Of a stretch of DNA of 64,000 nucleotides, positions 46,265 through 58,557 are shown piece after piece. Positions within the stretch are counted from its first letter, which is position 1, and each line of letters begins with the position of its first letter. The DNA is from Ziziphus jujuba (Eukaryota > Streptophyta > Magnoliopsida > Rosales > Rhamnaceae). Made by a program: the position numbers and the translations under genes. Below the pieces are notes generated by a model. It was not told the origin of the DNA and did no database searches. It saw only the letters and a list, made by a program, of their open reading frames with translations. The stretch covers positions 12,648,001 through 12,712,000 of the forward strand of contig NC_083386.1 of assembly GCF_031755915.1 (NCBI RefSeq), given 5' to 3'.

Positions 46265-47795
46265 AATCAATGTTCAAGAGGCTATGGCAAGAAAAGAGTG
46301 GAGACAAGCCATGCAAGATGAGATCGATGTGATAAACAAGAATGACACTTGGAGCTTGGTAACAAAACTGAAGGGAAAGAATGCTATTGGGGTGAAGTGG
46401 ATCTTTAGGACCAAGTATAATCCGGATAGGTCCATAAACAAGCACAAGGTAAGGCTTGTTGTCAAAGGATTTGCACAACAAGCCAGTGTGGATTATGGAG
46501 AGACTTTTGCACCGGTTGCAAGGATGGAAACCATAAGACTTCTCCTCGTAATTTCAGCACAAAAGTTTTGGAAAGTATATCACCTTAATGTGAAGTCAGC
46601 CTTCTTGAATGGAGTATTGAAGGAGGAGGTCTATGTTATGCAACCTGAAGGTTTTGTGAATAAAAGAAGTAAAGAGAATGTATACAAGCTACACAAGGTC
46701 TTATATGACCTTAAACAAGCTCCTAGGGCATGGTATGCCTAGATAGATGGTTTTTTGACAAAGCATGGATTTAGGAGGAGTCCTAATGAGCCTAAATTGT
46801 ATATTAGGACTCATGGTTACATGATGTTGGTGTCTCTTTATGTTGATGACCTCCTAGTGACCGGTGGTAATGAGAAAGAAGTGAGCAATTTCAAAAGTAA
46901 GCTAGAATTGAACTTTGAGATGTCTAGCTTTGGAGAGATGAAATACTTTCTTGGAATTGAAGTTGTCCAATCATCGAAGGGCATATTCATATCTCAAGAA
47001 AGCTATGTGAAGGAGTTGCTCAAGAAGTTTGACATGGAGGATTGTAATAGCATTGCCACACCTATGAATGAAGGCACCAAGTTGGTGAAGGATGATGATT
47101 CTCCAAAGGTAAATCTTTCCATCTATAGAAGTTTAATTGGTAGCCTTTTATATGTATGCTCTACTATACCAGATATCATGTTTAGTGTGGCTCTTTTGTC
47201 AAGATTTATGCATAGTCCATCACAAAATCATCTTAGTTGTGCAAAAAGAATCCTAAGGTATTTGAAAGGTACTAGTGATTTTGGTGTATGGTACAAGGAT
47301 GGCATGAATGAAGCTTTGGTTGGCTATAGTGATAGTGATTGGGCTGGTTCTTTAGATGATAGCAAGAGCACATCGGGCTATATTTACACTCTTGGAAATG
47401 GTCCTTTCTCATGGAATTCCAAGAAGCAATAAACCGTTACACAAAGCACCGCGGAAGCCGAGTATATTGCTTGCTCAAGTTGTGCTAATCAAGGTGTTTG
47501 GCTTAGGAAATTATTGAAGGACTTGAGTTTGAAGCAAGAAGAAGCCATGGTAATATTGTGTGACAATACTTCAGCAATAGTAATTGCACAAAATCCAGTT
47601 TAACATGGGAGGACCAAGCACATACCGGTCAAGTATTATTCCGTAAGGGAATTTGAAGCAAGTGGTAAAGTGAAGGTGGAGTATGTGACTTCCGAGGAGA
47701 ACTTGGCGGATATCTTCACCAAGCCATTGGTAAAGAAGAGATTTGAGATATTGAAAGGACTTCTCAATGTCTCTTATAAAATTGCCAAGGAGGAG
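46265..47795 (+). pseudogene. Copia reverse transcriptase and RNase H, three in-frame stops
   Basis: The frame resumes after the GATCC duplication: KEWRQAMQDEI, GVKWIFRTKY, ETFAPVARMET, LNVKSAFLNG, LKQAPRAWY, then stop TAG at 46740-46742. It continues with LYVDDLLVTGG (active site kept), YFLGIEV, IGSLLY, DSDWAGS and STSGYIY to a TAA at 47430-47432, then TAEAEYIACS, and a TAA after AQNPV near 47600. It ends ENLADIFTKPL and the polypurine tract. Confidence 0.9.
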
Positions 47796-48829
47796 TGTTG
47801 AAGTGTGGCAATTTTGCCACTTGATGGTGCATGTCACCGGCTAGCATGCACACCTTGGTATCACCTCCTTTCCTTTTATGAGTTTATATTTTTTGTATGT
47901 TTTTAATTGATGCAAGGTATATTTTGATAACTTTTTGTGCCTAAGTTATGTATGCAAAAGCATAGGCAAAACTATTCACAAGAGAGTAGGAATGTTATGC
48001 TTGAAATGCCTATGGTGCTGGATTCAAAATTTCCAGCAATATAGGTCCACTGTTTATCTTATATCTCAGGTTGCAAATGAATTTTTGGGCTGAACTTTTG
48101 AGGGATATCTACAAACATATATAGAAGACTATGGTTCAAATTTCAGGTCAAAATGACATGGGAAAGTCCATTTTCTATTGCAAACATATTGTTGTATCTG
48201 ATGGGCCCAGTATACAGAGTTTGGGTAAGTTTTGGAGCTGTTTGGCCCATGATCCGATTCCAAAACTTTCCTAGCTCATGGAACAATATTTATTGATGAC
48301 CAAGGATGCTTCAAACCAAGTTTCATAAGCAGATACAAAGGGGAACTACGTAGATGAAGCTAGTTTGGTTGTTTACCCAAATTAGTTAAACAATAGAAAC
48401 TTAGTTCAAACTATGTGCCACTTTTTACTATATTTGGAATAGGCATATTGCAGCTGGTTTTTACCTCTTTTGTGTATGAAAAGTTAGGTGTTGACCATTT
48501 TACTTTTTAAATTTCAAATATTTTACTCATTTTGTAAGCTCACATGCTTGGCATATGTGAACTAGTTGTAATTTCAAGCTTATATTGTTAAATGAATGAA
48601 ATGGCTATACATCCAAGCCTCATTTTCAAAAACCAACGTGGTCCCCTTCTTCTCATCTCTTCTTCAACAACTTAGAACACTCTAGGAACCCAAAAAATTA
48701 GAAAACACCATAACCAAAATCTAAAAACACAACTCACACACAACCATTCCCAAGAGAATCACCAAACGCTTGCTTGTTGCTAACATTTCAAGCTAGCTTG
48801 CTCTTGGTCATAACCTTCTCACCCCAACA
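47796..48829 (+). repeat. 3' LTR of the complete copia element
   Basis: 1034 bp, TGTTGAAGTGTGG to CACCCCAACA. The following AAAGA is the second target copy. Confidence 0.93.
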
Positions 48830-49138
48830 AAAGAATTTTTAGGGAATACTAATATTAATAGAACAAATTACCAAGTGAGTGCTATGAAACTGGTTGTTGT
48901 AGGATGAATTTGCTATTCTATCGGAGTTTATCATCTAATTTTCTTCAATGCAATTTCTCCCTCGCTTACCCCAAGAAATCATTCTCGAACAAGAAAGAAA
49001 TTGACTTTTATTTGAAGATTTCTTGAGGAAGTGAATGAGGCACAGTAGTGCAGATTATCTTCCATATCAGAGTGGACCTACACAACAATTTTTAAGATAT
49101 ATTAATTTGCCTTGATGCAAATACACACACACACACAC
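48830..49138 (+). repeat. Duplicated block D, hairpin unit (part 1)
   Basis: Continues the block interrupted by the copia element. Inverted arms lie at about 48959-48980 and 49016-49040 (CAAGAAATC / GATTTCTTG core), as in copy B'. The end is a (CA)n tract in which solo LTR 6 inserted; the block resumes at 54617. Confidence 0.6.
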
Positions 49139-52100
49139 TATAACACTCCGTCCCGAAGTATACTGGAATTTTCTCAAATTTGACCAAGGGTGACCGTTGA
49201 CCGTTGACTTTGACCGTTGATCGAAGGGGTCAAAAGTTGACTTTTTGTTTGGGTTGGAATTCTAGGTTGATTGAGGTACCGTTACGAGGTACACGTTGGC
49301 ACAAGTTCATAGACTAGTAGCACGTTGAAAACGAAGCTACGGTTTGAAAGTTATGAGCAAAACAAGTTGAGGTCCAAACTGTCCAAGGGGTGTCGGAGTT
49401 GACTTTTTATTCATGCAAGGTTGAGCTTTGACTCATGCATGGTTGTGAATTGCTCGTCGATACGAGTTCGTACACTAGTGGCACGTCCGATTTGGACATG
49501 TGGTTTGAAAGTTATGGACCTGTAAAGTTTTTCAAATACTTTATTATTTTAATATTATTTTTTTAAACGTGTAATGATGTGCCACGTGTGGCTTAATAAA
49601 TGTGATCATGTGTCACCATGGTGAGATGCCACATGTCAACCATGCTTAATACCAAATTATTTTATTATTGTTATTTTATATAATAATATTATTTTTTTAA
49701 TATTATTTAATTATTTTATCATATTTTATTTTCCTTTTTCTTTTTCTTTTTCTTTTTCTTTTCCTCTCCCCACGTGGGGAAAAAGGAGGGGACACGGGGG
49801 GAAATTTCTCTTTTCTTTCTTCTTCTTCTTCTTCTTCCTTCTTCTTCTTCTTCTCTTTTCTTTTCTTCTCTCCCTCGGGTCCACCGGCCTTCACCAATTC
49901 CGGCCACCGTCCAAGACCACACACCGGCGAGCTCACCAGCCAAATTTGGCAACCGGCCGGCCGACGACGCGCCCAGATCGGGCCGGTGAAGTCGGCGGTG
50001 GCGGCTTGAAATTTTCCGGCGATTCCGCCGTATTCCGGCCAACCCAGTCCAAATTGCCACTCTTTTCCCCCTATTTTGGGTCCTCTGAGTTCAATTATGG
50101 TCTCCAATCATTTAAATTCGAAGTGGTTTGTGAGATGAGAAGGAATCAAGATCGGCCGAAGCTTTCCGGCCACCACCGGTGGAATTGGGATCGATGAAGA
50201 CCGGTAATGCGATCCTCGTTCCACAAGCTTCGATTCGGTATATTATTCGACAATTTTAGTTAACGTTTGTGTTTAACCCCCCGGGTACCGGGTATTATTT
50301 ACCCGAATAAAATATTAATTTATTTGACTGTGTGTGAACTGTGTTCTAGGAGCACGGGTGAGTTGTGGAATTGATCCCATGGTGGATCGTGGTTTAATTG
50401 CCTGCTCCAGGTGAGTGACCCACCTTTAAAAAATATTTTGGAGCAATTAATTATATTTATGTGGTATTAATTGATATCTGGAAATTATGCTCATGTGGTG
50501 GAATTTAAATATAATCGGGAAAAATATTATTTTATATATATATATATATATTTACCCATTGATGCTAAACAGAATTTTGGGTTATTAAAAAATTCCAGAT
50601 TATTATTATTTTATTGTGATTTAATTGTATTTATTACACATGAGCAAGTATTTTTAGTAATTCATCGTGTTTGGATTTTATATTATTTTTGGGCATAATT
50701 GGTTTAAATATTTTAAGGAAAATATTTGTTTAATTTGGTGCTTAATTTTTATAATTATGCCCTTGGTATATTATTTGTTGGACCTCGTGTTACGAGAAAA
50801 ATTATTATTTTATCGTTATCGATGGTTTCGTACCGGGTCTGTTAAAGGAAAATATGTGGGATGGTAAAATTGAAATTGGTATATTTCCCACGGTAATTTT
50901 GGAAAACGATACGGTTATAATTAATTTAGTAATTATTTTAGACGCACTCATACAGTATTGGTGTTCTGGTGTATATGTGGTTTAGCGCGCAAGTATTATA
51001 TCTCCCGTGAGTTGCCATTGGACCGAGGGCAGGCAAGTCTTATATATTGCGCATCAGTCGCCCCCCTCCTTGGCCGGGATGACTGTTTCAGCAGCGGTAC
51101 TGTCGGAACACCGAAGTGTCGTTTGCAAGTTTCTCTCTTTAATCTCCCCGCCAGTCGGTGCTCGGGACGCTGGGTATCGGAGGGCATCACCGGTATATGG
51201 TGTGGTGCGTCAAGTGTAAATTTTCCGGATAGAAATTTCAAACCCCAAAGAGTACAAAAATTATTTATTATAATTTATTACATTTTATTTATATTTGGGG
51301 TATTTATTTATTTGTTGTTTATTAAATTATTTGATCCCTTGGTTTTCGGAAAATACGAATATCGGGTTTTGTGAAAATGTTTTAAAAGGAGAACATTTCC
51401 AACGGAGTGAATAGTGAGGGTTTTGAGAGAAAATATTACTTCAGTTGTTATTATTTATTTATTTAATTGTTGGTATTAATTAAATTCCTTTATTTGTTAT
51501 ATTATAAATATTAAAGATGTTTAGTAGATAGGGTCACTCACTTAGATGATTAGCGTCTCACGTTTTTAAATTCCGTTCCCCTAGGTCCAGGTTGGGAGAC
51601 GTTGATTGTCCGGGGCGAGCCTAACATCTCAGTTCATTGCCGAAAGTCCAAGAAGTATTTCTTCCCTTTTTCCTCTCTATCTTGTATTACTTCTTATCTG
51701 TCATTGTATTACTTCCACATTTATTGTATAATGCTCTGTATACTGTATTGGACATGTAATTATTATTTATGCACTGAGCTGCTGTTGTCAGGACCCGTCC
51801 AAAATTCCTCACCGGAACCCTAGACAAACCATGATCCCAGGGAAACCCTACCGGATCCTCCAATGGAAAATCCAGCAGAATCTCCCCTAAGGGATGGACT
51901 TACCACAAATTACCTGCACTGAAAACACACTTCTATAATCACCCCCTTATTCCTCCCACAAACTACAAGTTGTTCCACAAATTTCAGCACTTCTCAACAA
52001 TAACAACAGTCCAGTACATAAATAAAACATAAGTGTCCCAATAGTATACAGAGCTTTATGAAGTGCTAATCAACAAAAATACAACAAGGATGAAAGAAAT

Positions 52101-54612
52101 AATACACTGAAATGAAAGAGTACAAAGGTACTTCTCGAAACACGATAGCAGCGGAAAATTTGGTTCGCTCCGGAAGAACGTCTACCACCACTTGCATCTA
52201 AGGGAACAGAACTTAAAAACGTGAGATGCTAATCATCTCAATGAGTGACCCTAACTACTGAACACTTTTAATGATAATAAAATAATAATAATAACAATTA
52301 AGGGAATTGAATAAATACCAACAATAAGTAAATAAATAATAATAACTGTTGGAAATAATAATTTCCGTCAAAACTCTCACCAATCACTCCGTTTGAAATG
52401 TTCCCTTTTTAAAACGATTTCACAAAACCCGATGTACGTACTTCTCGAAAACCAAGGGTTAAACCATTTGATAAAAATACATGCCCCAAATATATAATTA
52501 AAATGTAATAAATTATAATAAATAATTTTTGAACACCTTTGGGGTTTGAAACATTATTTGAAAATTACACCTGACGCACCACACCATATACCGGTGATGC
52601 CCTCTGATACCCAGCGTCCCGAGCACCGACTAACGGGGGGGGGGGGGGGTTAAAGAGAGAAACTTGCAAACGGCACTTCGGCGTCCCGATAGTACCGCTG
52701 CTGAAACCATCACCCCGGCCAAGGAGGGGGGGCGGCTGTGGCCAATAACAAACTTGCCTGCCCACGGTCCAATGGCAACAATGGGAGAAATAATACCTGC
52801 GCACTAAACAAAATAATACTTGCGCGCTACCACGTGTCCATACACCAGAACACCAATACTGTATGAGTGCGTCTAAAATAATCGTTATTAACCAACCGTA
52901 CCGTTTTCCAAAATTACCGTGGGAAATACATTAAATTCTCACACTTACCATCCCACATATTTTTATTTAACAAATCGGCACGAAACATCGATAACACATA
53001 AACCACAATTTTCTCGAAGTACGAGGTTCAACAATAAAAATACCACGGACATAATTTATAAAATTTAAACAAATATTTTCATAAAATATTTAACCCAATT
53101 ATGCCGAAAATAATACTTAACCACGTACGATTATTACCTAAATATAATTTGCTCATGCATAATAAATAAATTAAACCACAATAAAACCATAACCAAATTG
53201 TACCACATGAGCATAATTTAAATACCAATTAAACATAATTAATTGCCCAAAATAATTTTTTGAAGGTGGGTCACTCACCTTGAGCCCGTAAATCAACTAA
53301 GATCCTCCGCAGGATCAACTCCACCACTCGTATGCGCACCTAAACAACCACAATGTACCAACCAAAAATATTAATATTTTATTCGAGTAATTCCCAAATG
53401 GGTACCCGGAGAGCGAACACCAAACGATATCTAAAAGTTACGAGTTATATACCGAATCGAAGCTCGAGTGATGAGGATCACGGATTCGGTCTTACTTTCC
53501 GGTGATCGGAATCTCCCAAACCGTCGCGAATTGGCAGAAACGGATGCCGAATTCGGGTTCAGGAGTCGAACACAGTGGACAGGGACCGACGGTGAGACTG
53601 GGTACTCACCAGAACAGTAACTTCCGGCGAGCCACCGCGGTCACCTGCAACCGTCGCCGGCGGCGACGCGTGCGGTGGCCGTTGGTGGCCGGCGGTGGAG
53701 GGAAAAATCGCCGCCTCGATCCGGGCGCGTCCGGTGGCCAATGGCCGTGAAATTTTGGGATTTTGCCGGAAATGGGGAGGGGCTTCTTGCTGGCCGGCGC
53801 GTGTACAGTGAATGGGCCAGAAAATTTGAAAAACTCCTGTGGCCGGTCGGACTCTCTCTCTCTTTCTCTCTCCTCTCTCTCTTTCTCTCTCTTCCCTGAG
53901 ATTTTTGTCAAATAAAAGCCACAGTGGTGACACTGTTCATCCACGTGGACCAATCAGGTGACGACACATGGCATTTCCATTGTTCATCAACTCAAAAACA
54001 TTAAAATATTACGGTGTCCGGCAAACTTCACGCGTCCATAACTTTTTAACCGGATGTCTGTTTTAAGCGTGCCGCTAGTCTGTGAACTCGTATCGACGAG
54101 CACTTCACAACCATGCATGAGTCAAAGCTCATTTCCCCATACATAAAAGTCAACCCCGACACCCCTTGGACAGTTTAGACCTCAACTTGTTTTGCTCATA
54201 ACTTTCGAACCGTAGCTCCGTTTTCAACGTGCTACTAGTCTACGAACGCGTCCCAACGTGTACTTCGTAACGGTACCTCAGTCAACCTAGAATTCCAACT
54301 GGAACAAAAAGTCAACTTTTGACCCTCTCGGTCAATGGTCAACCTCGGTCAACGTGCACGGATTCCGGTGCGATTTGGGACAGGGTGTTACAGCTGTTGT
54401 TCCTTGAAGTGCTATAAATTTGTGGAAACAAATTGTAGTAATGTGGGAGGAATAAGGGGATGTTTATAGAAGTGTGTTTTCAGTGCAGGAAATTTTTGGT
54501 AAGTCCTATCCTTAGGGGAGGTGCTGTCGGATTTTCCGTTGGAAGGTTCAGTGGTATTTCCCGGGGATCAGGGCTTGTCTAGGGTTCCAGGAAGGAATTC
54601 TGGACGGGTCCT

Positions 54613-54616
<4 letters not shown>
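49139..54616 (+). mobile_element. Solo LTR 6 of the long-LTR family (A/B chimera), TSD CACAC, holding solo LTR 7
   Basis: Left part 49139-51785 starts TATAACACTCCGTCCCGAA (TG decayed to TA). Right part 54393-54616 ends GACGGGTCCTGACA. CACAC flanks both ends, inside a (CA)n run, so this duplication alone is weak evidence. The first 1.26 kb is A-like and the AT-rich part after the exon-like module is B-like, as in solo LTR 4. Donor GTGAGTGACCC is at 50411-50421 and its complement GGGTCACTCAC at 51531-51541. Confidence 0.88.
51786..54392 (-). mobile_element. Solo LTR 7 of the long-LTR family (subfamily B), TSD GCTGT
   Basis: On the plus strand it starts TGTCAGGACCCGTCC and ends GGGACAGGGTGTTACA, with GCTGT at 51781-51785 and 54393-54397. 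At 2607 bp it is the shortest complete copy, mostly through a shorter GC-rich block. It is inserted near the 3' end of solo LTR 6 in opposite orientation, so it is the younger of the two. A 14-base G run at about 52635-52648 is inside it. Confidence 0.92.

Positions 54617-54666
<50 letters not shown>
54613..54666 (+). repeat. (CA)n microsatellite
   Basis: About 25 CA units at the junction of solo LTR 6 and block D. The same tract exists on the other side at 49122-49138, which shows the LTR inserted in it. Confidence 0.85.
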
Positions 54667-54669
<3 letters not shown>

Positions 54670-55029
54670 TCACACTCTTCTGACTAGCATTATCCTAGTG
54701 GGATTCTTCATTCTTTAATTTGTTTAGAATAGAATTCTTAAAGGGATATAACTATAATTACGTGTCCATTATTATTACCCGAAGCGTTATTTATTTCCAA
54801 GAATACGGATGGCAATGAAAGACTTGGTGGTCCTAGGAACTTATTTGCACCAATGCACGTTAAGTCCTCAATAAACACACAAAGGGTAATATATAAGAAG
54901 AGTGCCAATATTGGCAAAATGAAGCAGATTGAAGTGAAATATTATGCATAATGATCAAATAATACATGTCATTACCACATACATATTTATTTTTTAGAAA
55001 AAAAAAAACCTAATACGTATGCTATTTAC
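54667..55029 (+). repeat. Duplicated block D (part 2) and spacer
   Basis: ACTCTTCTGACTAG then GGGATTCTTCATTC and CTTAAAGGG matches 35690-35760 and 55430-55500. The DUF674 fragment that follows in the other blocks is not present here. From about 54780 I recognise nothing. Confidence 0.55.
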
Positions 55030-55640
55030 AAAGTACAAGTAAAAACAAAGAATGTTTAGTCAATAAAAATTGAAAAAAGCTAATTATCATGTGCTAATAA
55101 ACGGGTTCTTGTAGCTCAAGTTTGCCTTCTTGTTAGAGTTTATCATCATTCTATTCTCTGCAATCTCTTCCTTACTCATACCGTGAAATCATTCATAAAA
55201 AGGAAGCCAATTCACATTTTTAATTATAAAGATTTCATGGAAGGAGTTATGAAAGCAATTCACCTTTCTATTTAGAAAATATCATGGGAGGAGTAAAGTA
55301 GGTATGACAGTGAAGATAATCTTAATTGTATATCTTGGATGAACTCACTTACCCCTTTTTCTTTCTTCCTATTGAGCTTTTTCAAATACTAGCCTTTCCT
55401 TAATATATACATATCCACACACACTCTCTCATGACTAGTATTATGCAAGTGGGATTCTTCATTCATGTGGATTTCTGTAACAATAATATTCTTAAAGGGT
55501 ATAATTTTTGTTACGTGTAGCACTTGCCTTTGCTTGAGAGGAGCTAGACTACACAGCCTATTTGGGAAAGAGACAAGTGTGAATAGGAAATCAACCAAAG
55601 ACGATCTTGTTGAGAATTTATTAAAAACCATAAAACCTAA
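55030..55640 (+). repeat. Duplicated block C: hairpin unit plus DUF674 fragment
   Basis: Same series as block B. Inverted arms lie at about 55170-55190 and 55230-55250 (GTGAAATC / GATTTCAT). The 3' arm is duplicated at about 55279-55303 (ATCATGGGAGGAGTAAAG). Confidence 0.7.
55505..55620 (-). pseudogene. DUF674 fragment in block C, frameshifted
   Basis: Reads SLVDFLFTLVSFP and then in the next frame IGCVV, a stop, LLSSKGKCYT. It shares the extra A (CCAAATAGG) with the block B fragment and the same cut-off points. Confidence 0.6.
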
Positions 55641-57604
55641 ATATAGATAAGTAAACTTATAAAGATTTTTTTTTTTTAAAAGAATAAGGATAAGTGACAA
55701 TATATTGAAATTCAAATAACTTGTCTACCAAGTGATGTTAATGCCATTATTGGTCTGCACGAGTCTCGTTTATCTTTTAAAGTGTGAACGTAGTAAAATT
55801 CAATTTAGAGAATATATTAGCCTTTGAAAAATTCAACCTAAGCTAGATATAGATTTCATGAATATATATATATATATATATACAGATAAATAAACATGAA
55901 TAAATTGAATCCAATAACAAGCCAATTAAGAATTGATACATAATTTGATTTTGGCAAATTGTTTTCGAAAATGTTATTTAACAGTTGCATACTTGTTCAC
56001 ATTAAATGGTCAATATTAATATTAACCAAAGCCTAAAGGTTTGCTTTCTATTTGTCTTTTTTTATTTTTATTTTTATTTTTTATTTTTTAAGTCTAAAAA
56101 TTTAAAATAAACTTAATTGATTGTTGTATGTAAGTGTGAGTTCTACTCATTTTATGACCACTAATAGTACCAAATAGCTTTACTTTTTATGTTTAGACAT
56201 TAATGAGAAAAGTCTTCAATTCAATGGTCGAGAAAATCAATGGTTGTTAAGAAGATAAAGACTTACTTGCCTTCCTTTGTTAAGAAAATAGCTTTATTCT
56301 TTCGGGGCTTGAATGGCATGTGTTTAAATATGGATAACTGAATCCTTAATGGATGTATAATTGAATGACCCAAAAAAAGACAATTAAATATTCCTACATG
56401 ACAAATTCTTTCGGGCCTTGAATGACATGTGTTTAAATGTGGATAACTGAATCCTTAATAGATAATTGAATGAAAAAAAGAAAAAAAGAAAAAAAGAAGA
56501 CAATTAAATATTACTACATGAAAAGTTTTATAAATAATTTGGTCAATCTAGTACACATGGTTGAAATATAATAGTACAAAACACTGAAAATACTACAGAC
56601 AAGAAAGAAGTTCAATAGTTTATTGTAGAAATACTTCTTCATTTTGATAGAAAGTGTTAATTTTTTAAATGGAGAAGGGTAATCTTCATTATGAAACACG
56701 GTTATACTTATACACTTATAGTCATTGACAAAAATAAGGAAAACAAGTCACTACACGGCATTATTCACCAAAAAAAAAAAAAAAAGTCACTGCACGGCAT
56801 TTACTTACGTATAAAGGCAGCTATTATAATTGATATTGTAGCTATTTATACAGGGGTCGATAGCAATTGTGAAGCTATTATAAAAGATCTAGGTCCTAAA
56901 TTTTAAGATCTAGATTCTTCACATTGCAAAGCACCAAAGTTAATCATTAACTTGAATTATAGTTATTTTTTTTCTCTATAAACTATATGAATCAATAATA
57001 ACTTTTATTTGGAATGGGAATTCGAACATCATTGCTCAAGAAAACATTACCAAACAGGTTATCCCATGGGGAATTAATGAATAAGACTGACATAATAGGT
57101 AGATCATAAAGAGCCTGACATTTTTTTATATTCTTGTGTGAAGCTGAAAATGACTACTCTTACCACTGTTTTAACTCTACTACTTTCAGTATTGAAAAGC
57201 CTAACAGCAAACAAACACAGAGATCTCACAAAAGTCGGACAACAATGTCATTTTGTGATCTAATTTATACCATATTGTCTTCAGAAAGACATTGGTAAAA
57301 ACAGTCTCTGTCTCCAAAGATGCTCTAATCAATCTCAAGATCTGAATATTAATTAAAAAAAAATGAAAATTCCAAAAAAAAAAAAACAAAAAAACAAAAA
57401 AAAGAGCTGGAAGAATTGGAAAATGAAATAAGAAAAAAAATGAATATTTAAATAAAAGACAAATTCACATATACATTATCAATTACATATGCAACTGGCC
57501 CTAATGAAGAAGTTTATTTTATTTGCTCCAATATAATACTAATTAACTTCAGTTGTAAACCTTCATTAGCTCACAAAAAACAGAGATCGAGGTGTCTGGG
57601 ACTC

Positions 57605-57638
<34 letters not shown>

Positions 57639-58440
57639 TATTATTTATTCTGAAAATTTTTCCCAAATAAAAAAGAATTTTAAATGATTTATTTATCTGG
57701 AATTTTTTTTTTTGTGTAAAAATTTATTTATCTGGCTTTTAAGTGATTATTTGACTGCCCATTATCCTTTAAAGATATCAAATGTATAGAAAATATATAT
57801 ATATATATATATATATAAATATTCACTAATAAAAAAATAAATATATTTAGAAGTATATCAAATTTAGTGATTATCACTATATGGAATCCACATGCCATAT
57901 GCAAATTTAGTTTTTACTATGGAAGTATGTTATTATGTAATTTATTTAAATTTAATTATATTTATATATTTAAATATTGACTTATTCATAATAAAATATA
58001 TTGAAGATTAATCAATTAAATAATAACATGTTTATATTTAGTAAATAATTGGATATGCTATTCGGTTTCTCTTAATCTTGTTCTCCTTAATTCTCATATT
58101 AAATTCTTAGCTTAAAAAATATTTAATTTTTAGATTTAAAATAAATAAAAAAATGAAAATAAATATTAATTTGATCAAGGTTAATCTAGAAGAGTCTTTA
58201 CACGGTATTTAAACACACATAAGGCAGCTATTTATTCACACACATATATCAATTGAGATTTGGATTCTGACTGCTGATGAAGACTTCAACAATTCTCTCC
58301 TTGGAAGGATTGGAATCACAAGAAGATTGTATTTCCTTAATTAACAACATGTTGTATTTCCTAATCCAAATGAAAAATTGTAGTTTCCTTAATTAACATC
58401 GGAGTGTATTTCCTAATCCAAAAGACACTGGATTTAGGTC
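55641..58440. other. AT-rich intergenic stretch, counterpart of the upstream region of copy B
   Basis: No gene was recognised. (AT)n tracts lie near 55863-55882 and 57797-57817, a (TTA)n tract at about 57609-57640, and A-rich runs near 56470 and 57360. A phrase of about 45 bases (from TTTCGGG-CTTGAATG to ATGTGGATAACTGAATCC) occurs twice, near 56295 and 56410. The last 200 bases resemble 36180-36340 (sequence before copy B). Confidence 0.5.
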
Positions 58441-58448
58441 TATAAATA
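58440..58448 (+). promoter_or_regulatory. TATA box of PRP8-like copy C
   Basis: CTATAAATA about 117 bases before the ATG at 58558, with flanks like those of copy B. Confidence 0.5.
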
Positions 58449-58557
58449 TACCAAAAGCCAACGACTGAAAAATATACCACAGCTTAATTTGTTGCTGCTT
58501 CTTCTTCTTCTCTTACCTTTTACCCTGAGCATATACCTGCAGTCAAATTCCAAAACT

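Larger units (their letters stand above)
39663..48829 (+). mobile_element. Complete Ty1/copia element, TSD AAAGA, carrying solo LTR 5
   Basis: Two 1034-bp LTRs, primer site TGGTATCAGAGC (initiator tRNA-Met) at 40700-40711 and polypurine tract AAGGAGGAG at 47787-47795. AAAGA flanks both sides (39658-39662 and 48830-48834). The interior has gag, protease, integrase, RT and RNase H in copia order, broken by solo LTR 5 (43266-46259). Without that insertion the element is about 6.2 kb. It sits in duplicated block D, whose sequence resumes at 48830. Confidence 0.93.

Noticed and set aside
52635..52648. G-quadruplex-like run of 14 G in solo LTR 7
   Set aside because: A single homopolymer at a place where other copies have a shorter G run; more likely slippage or sequencing error than a structured element.
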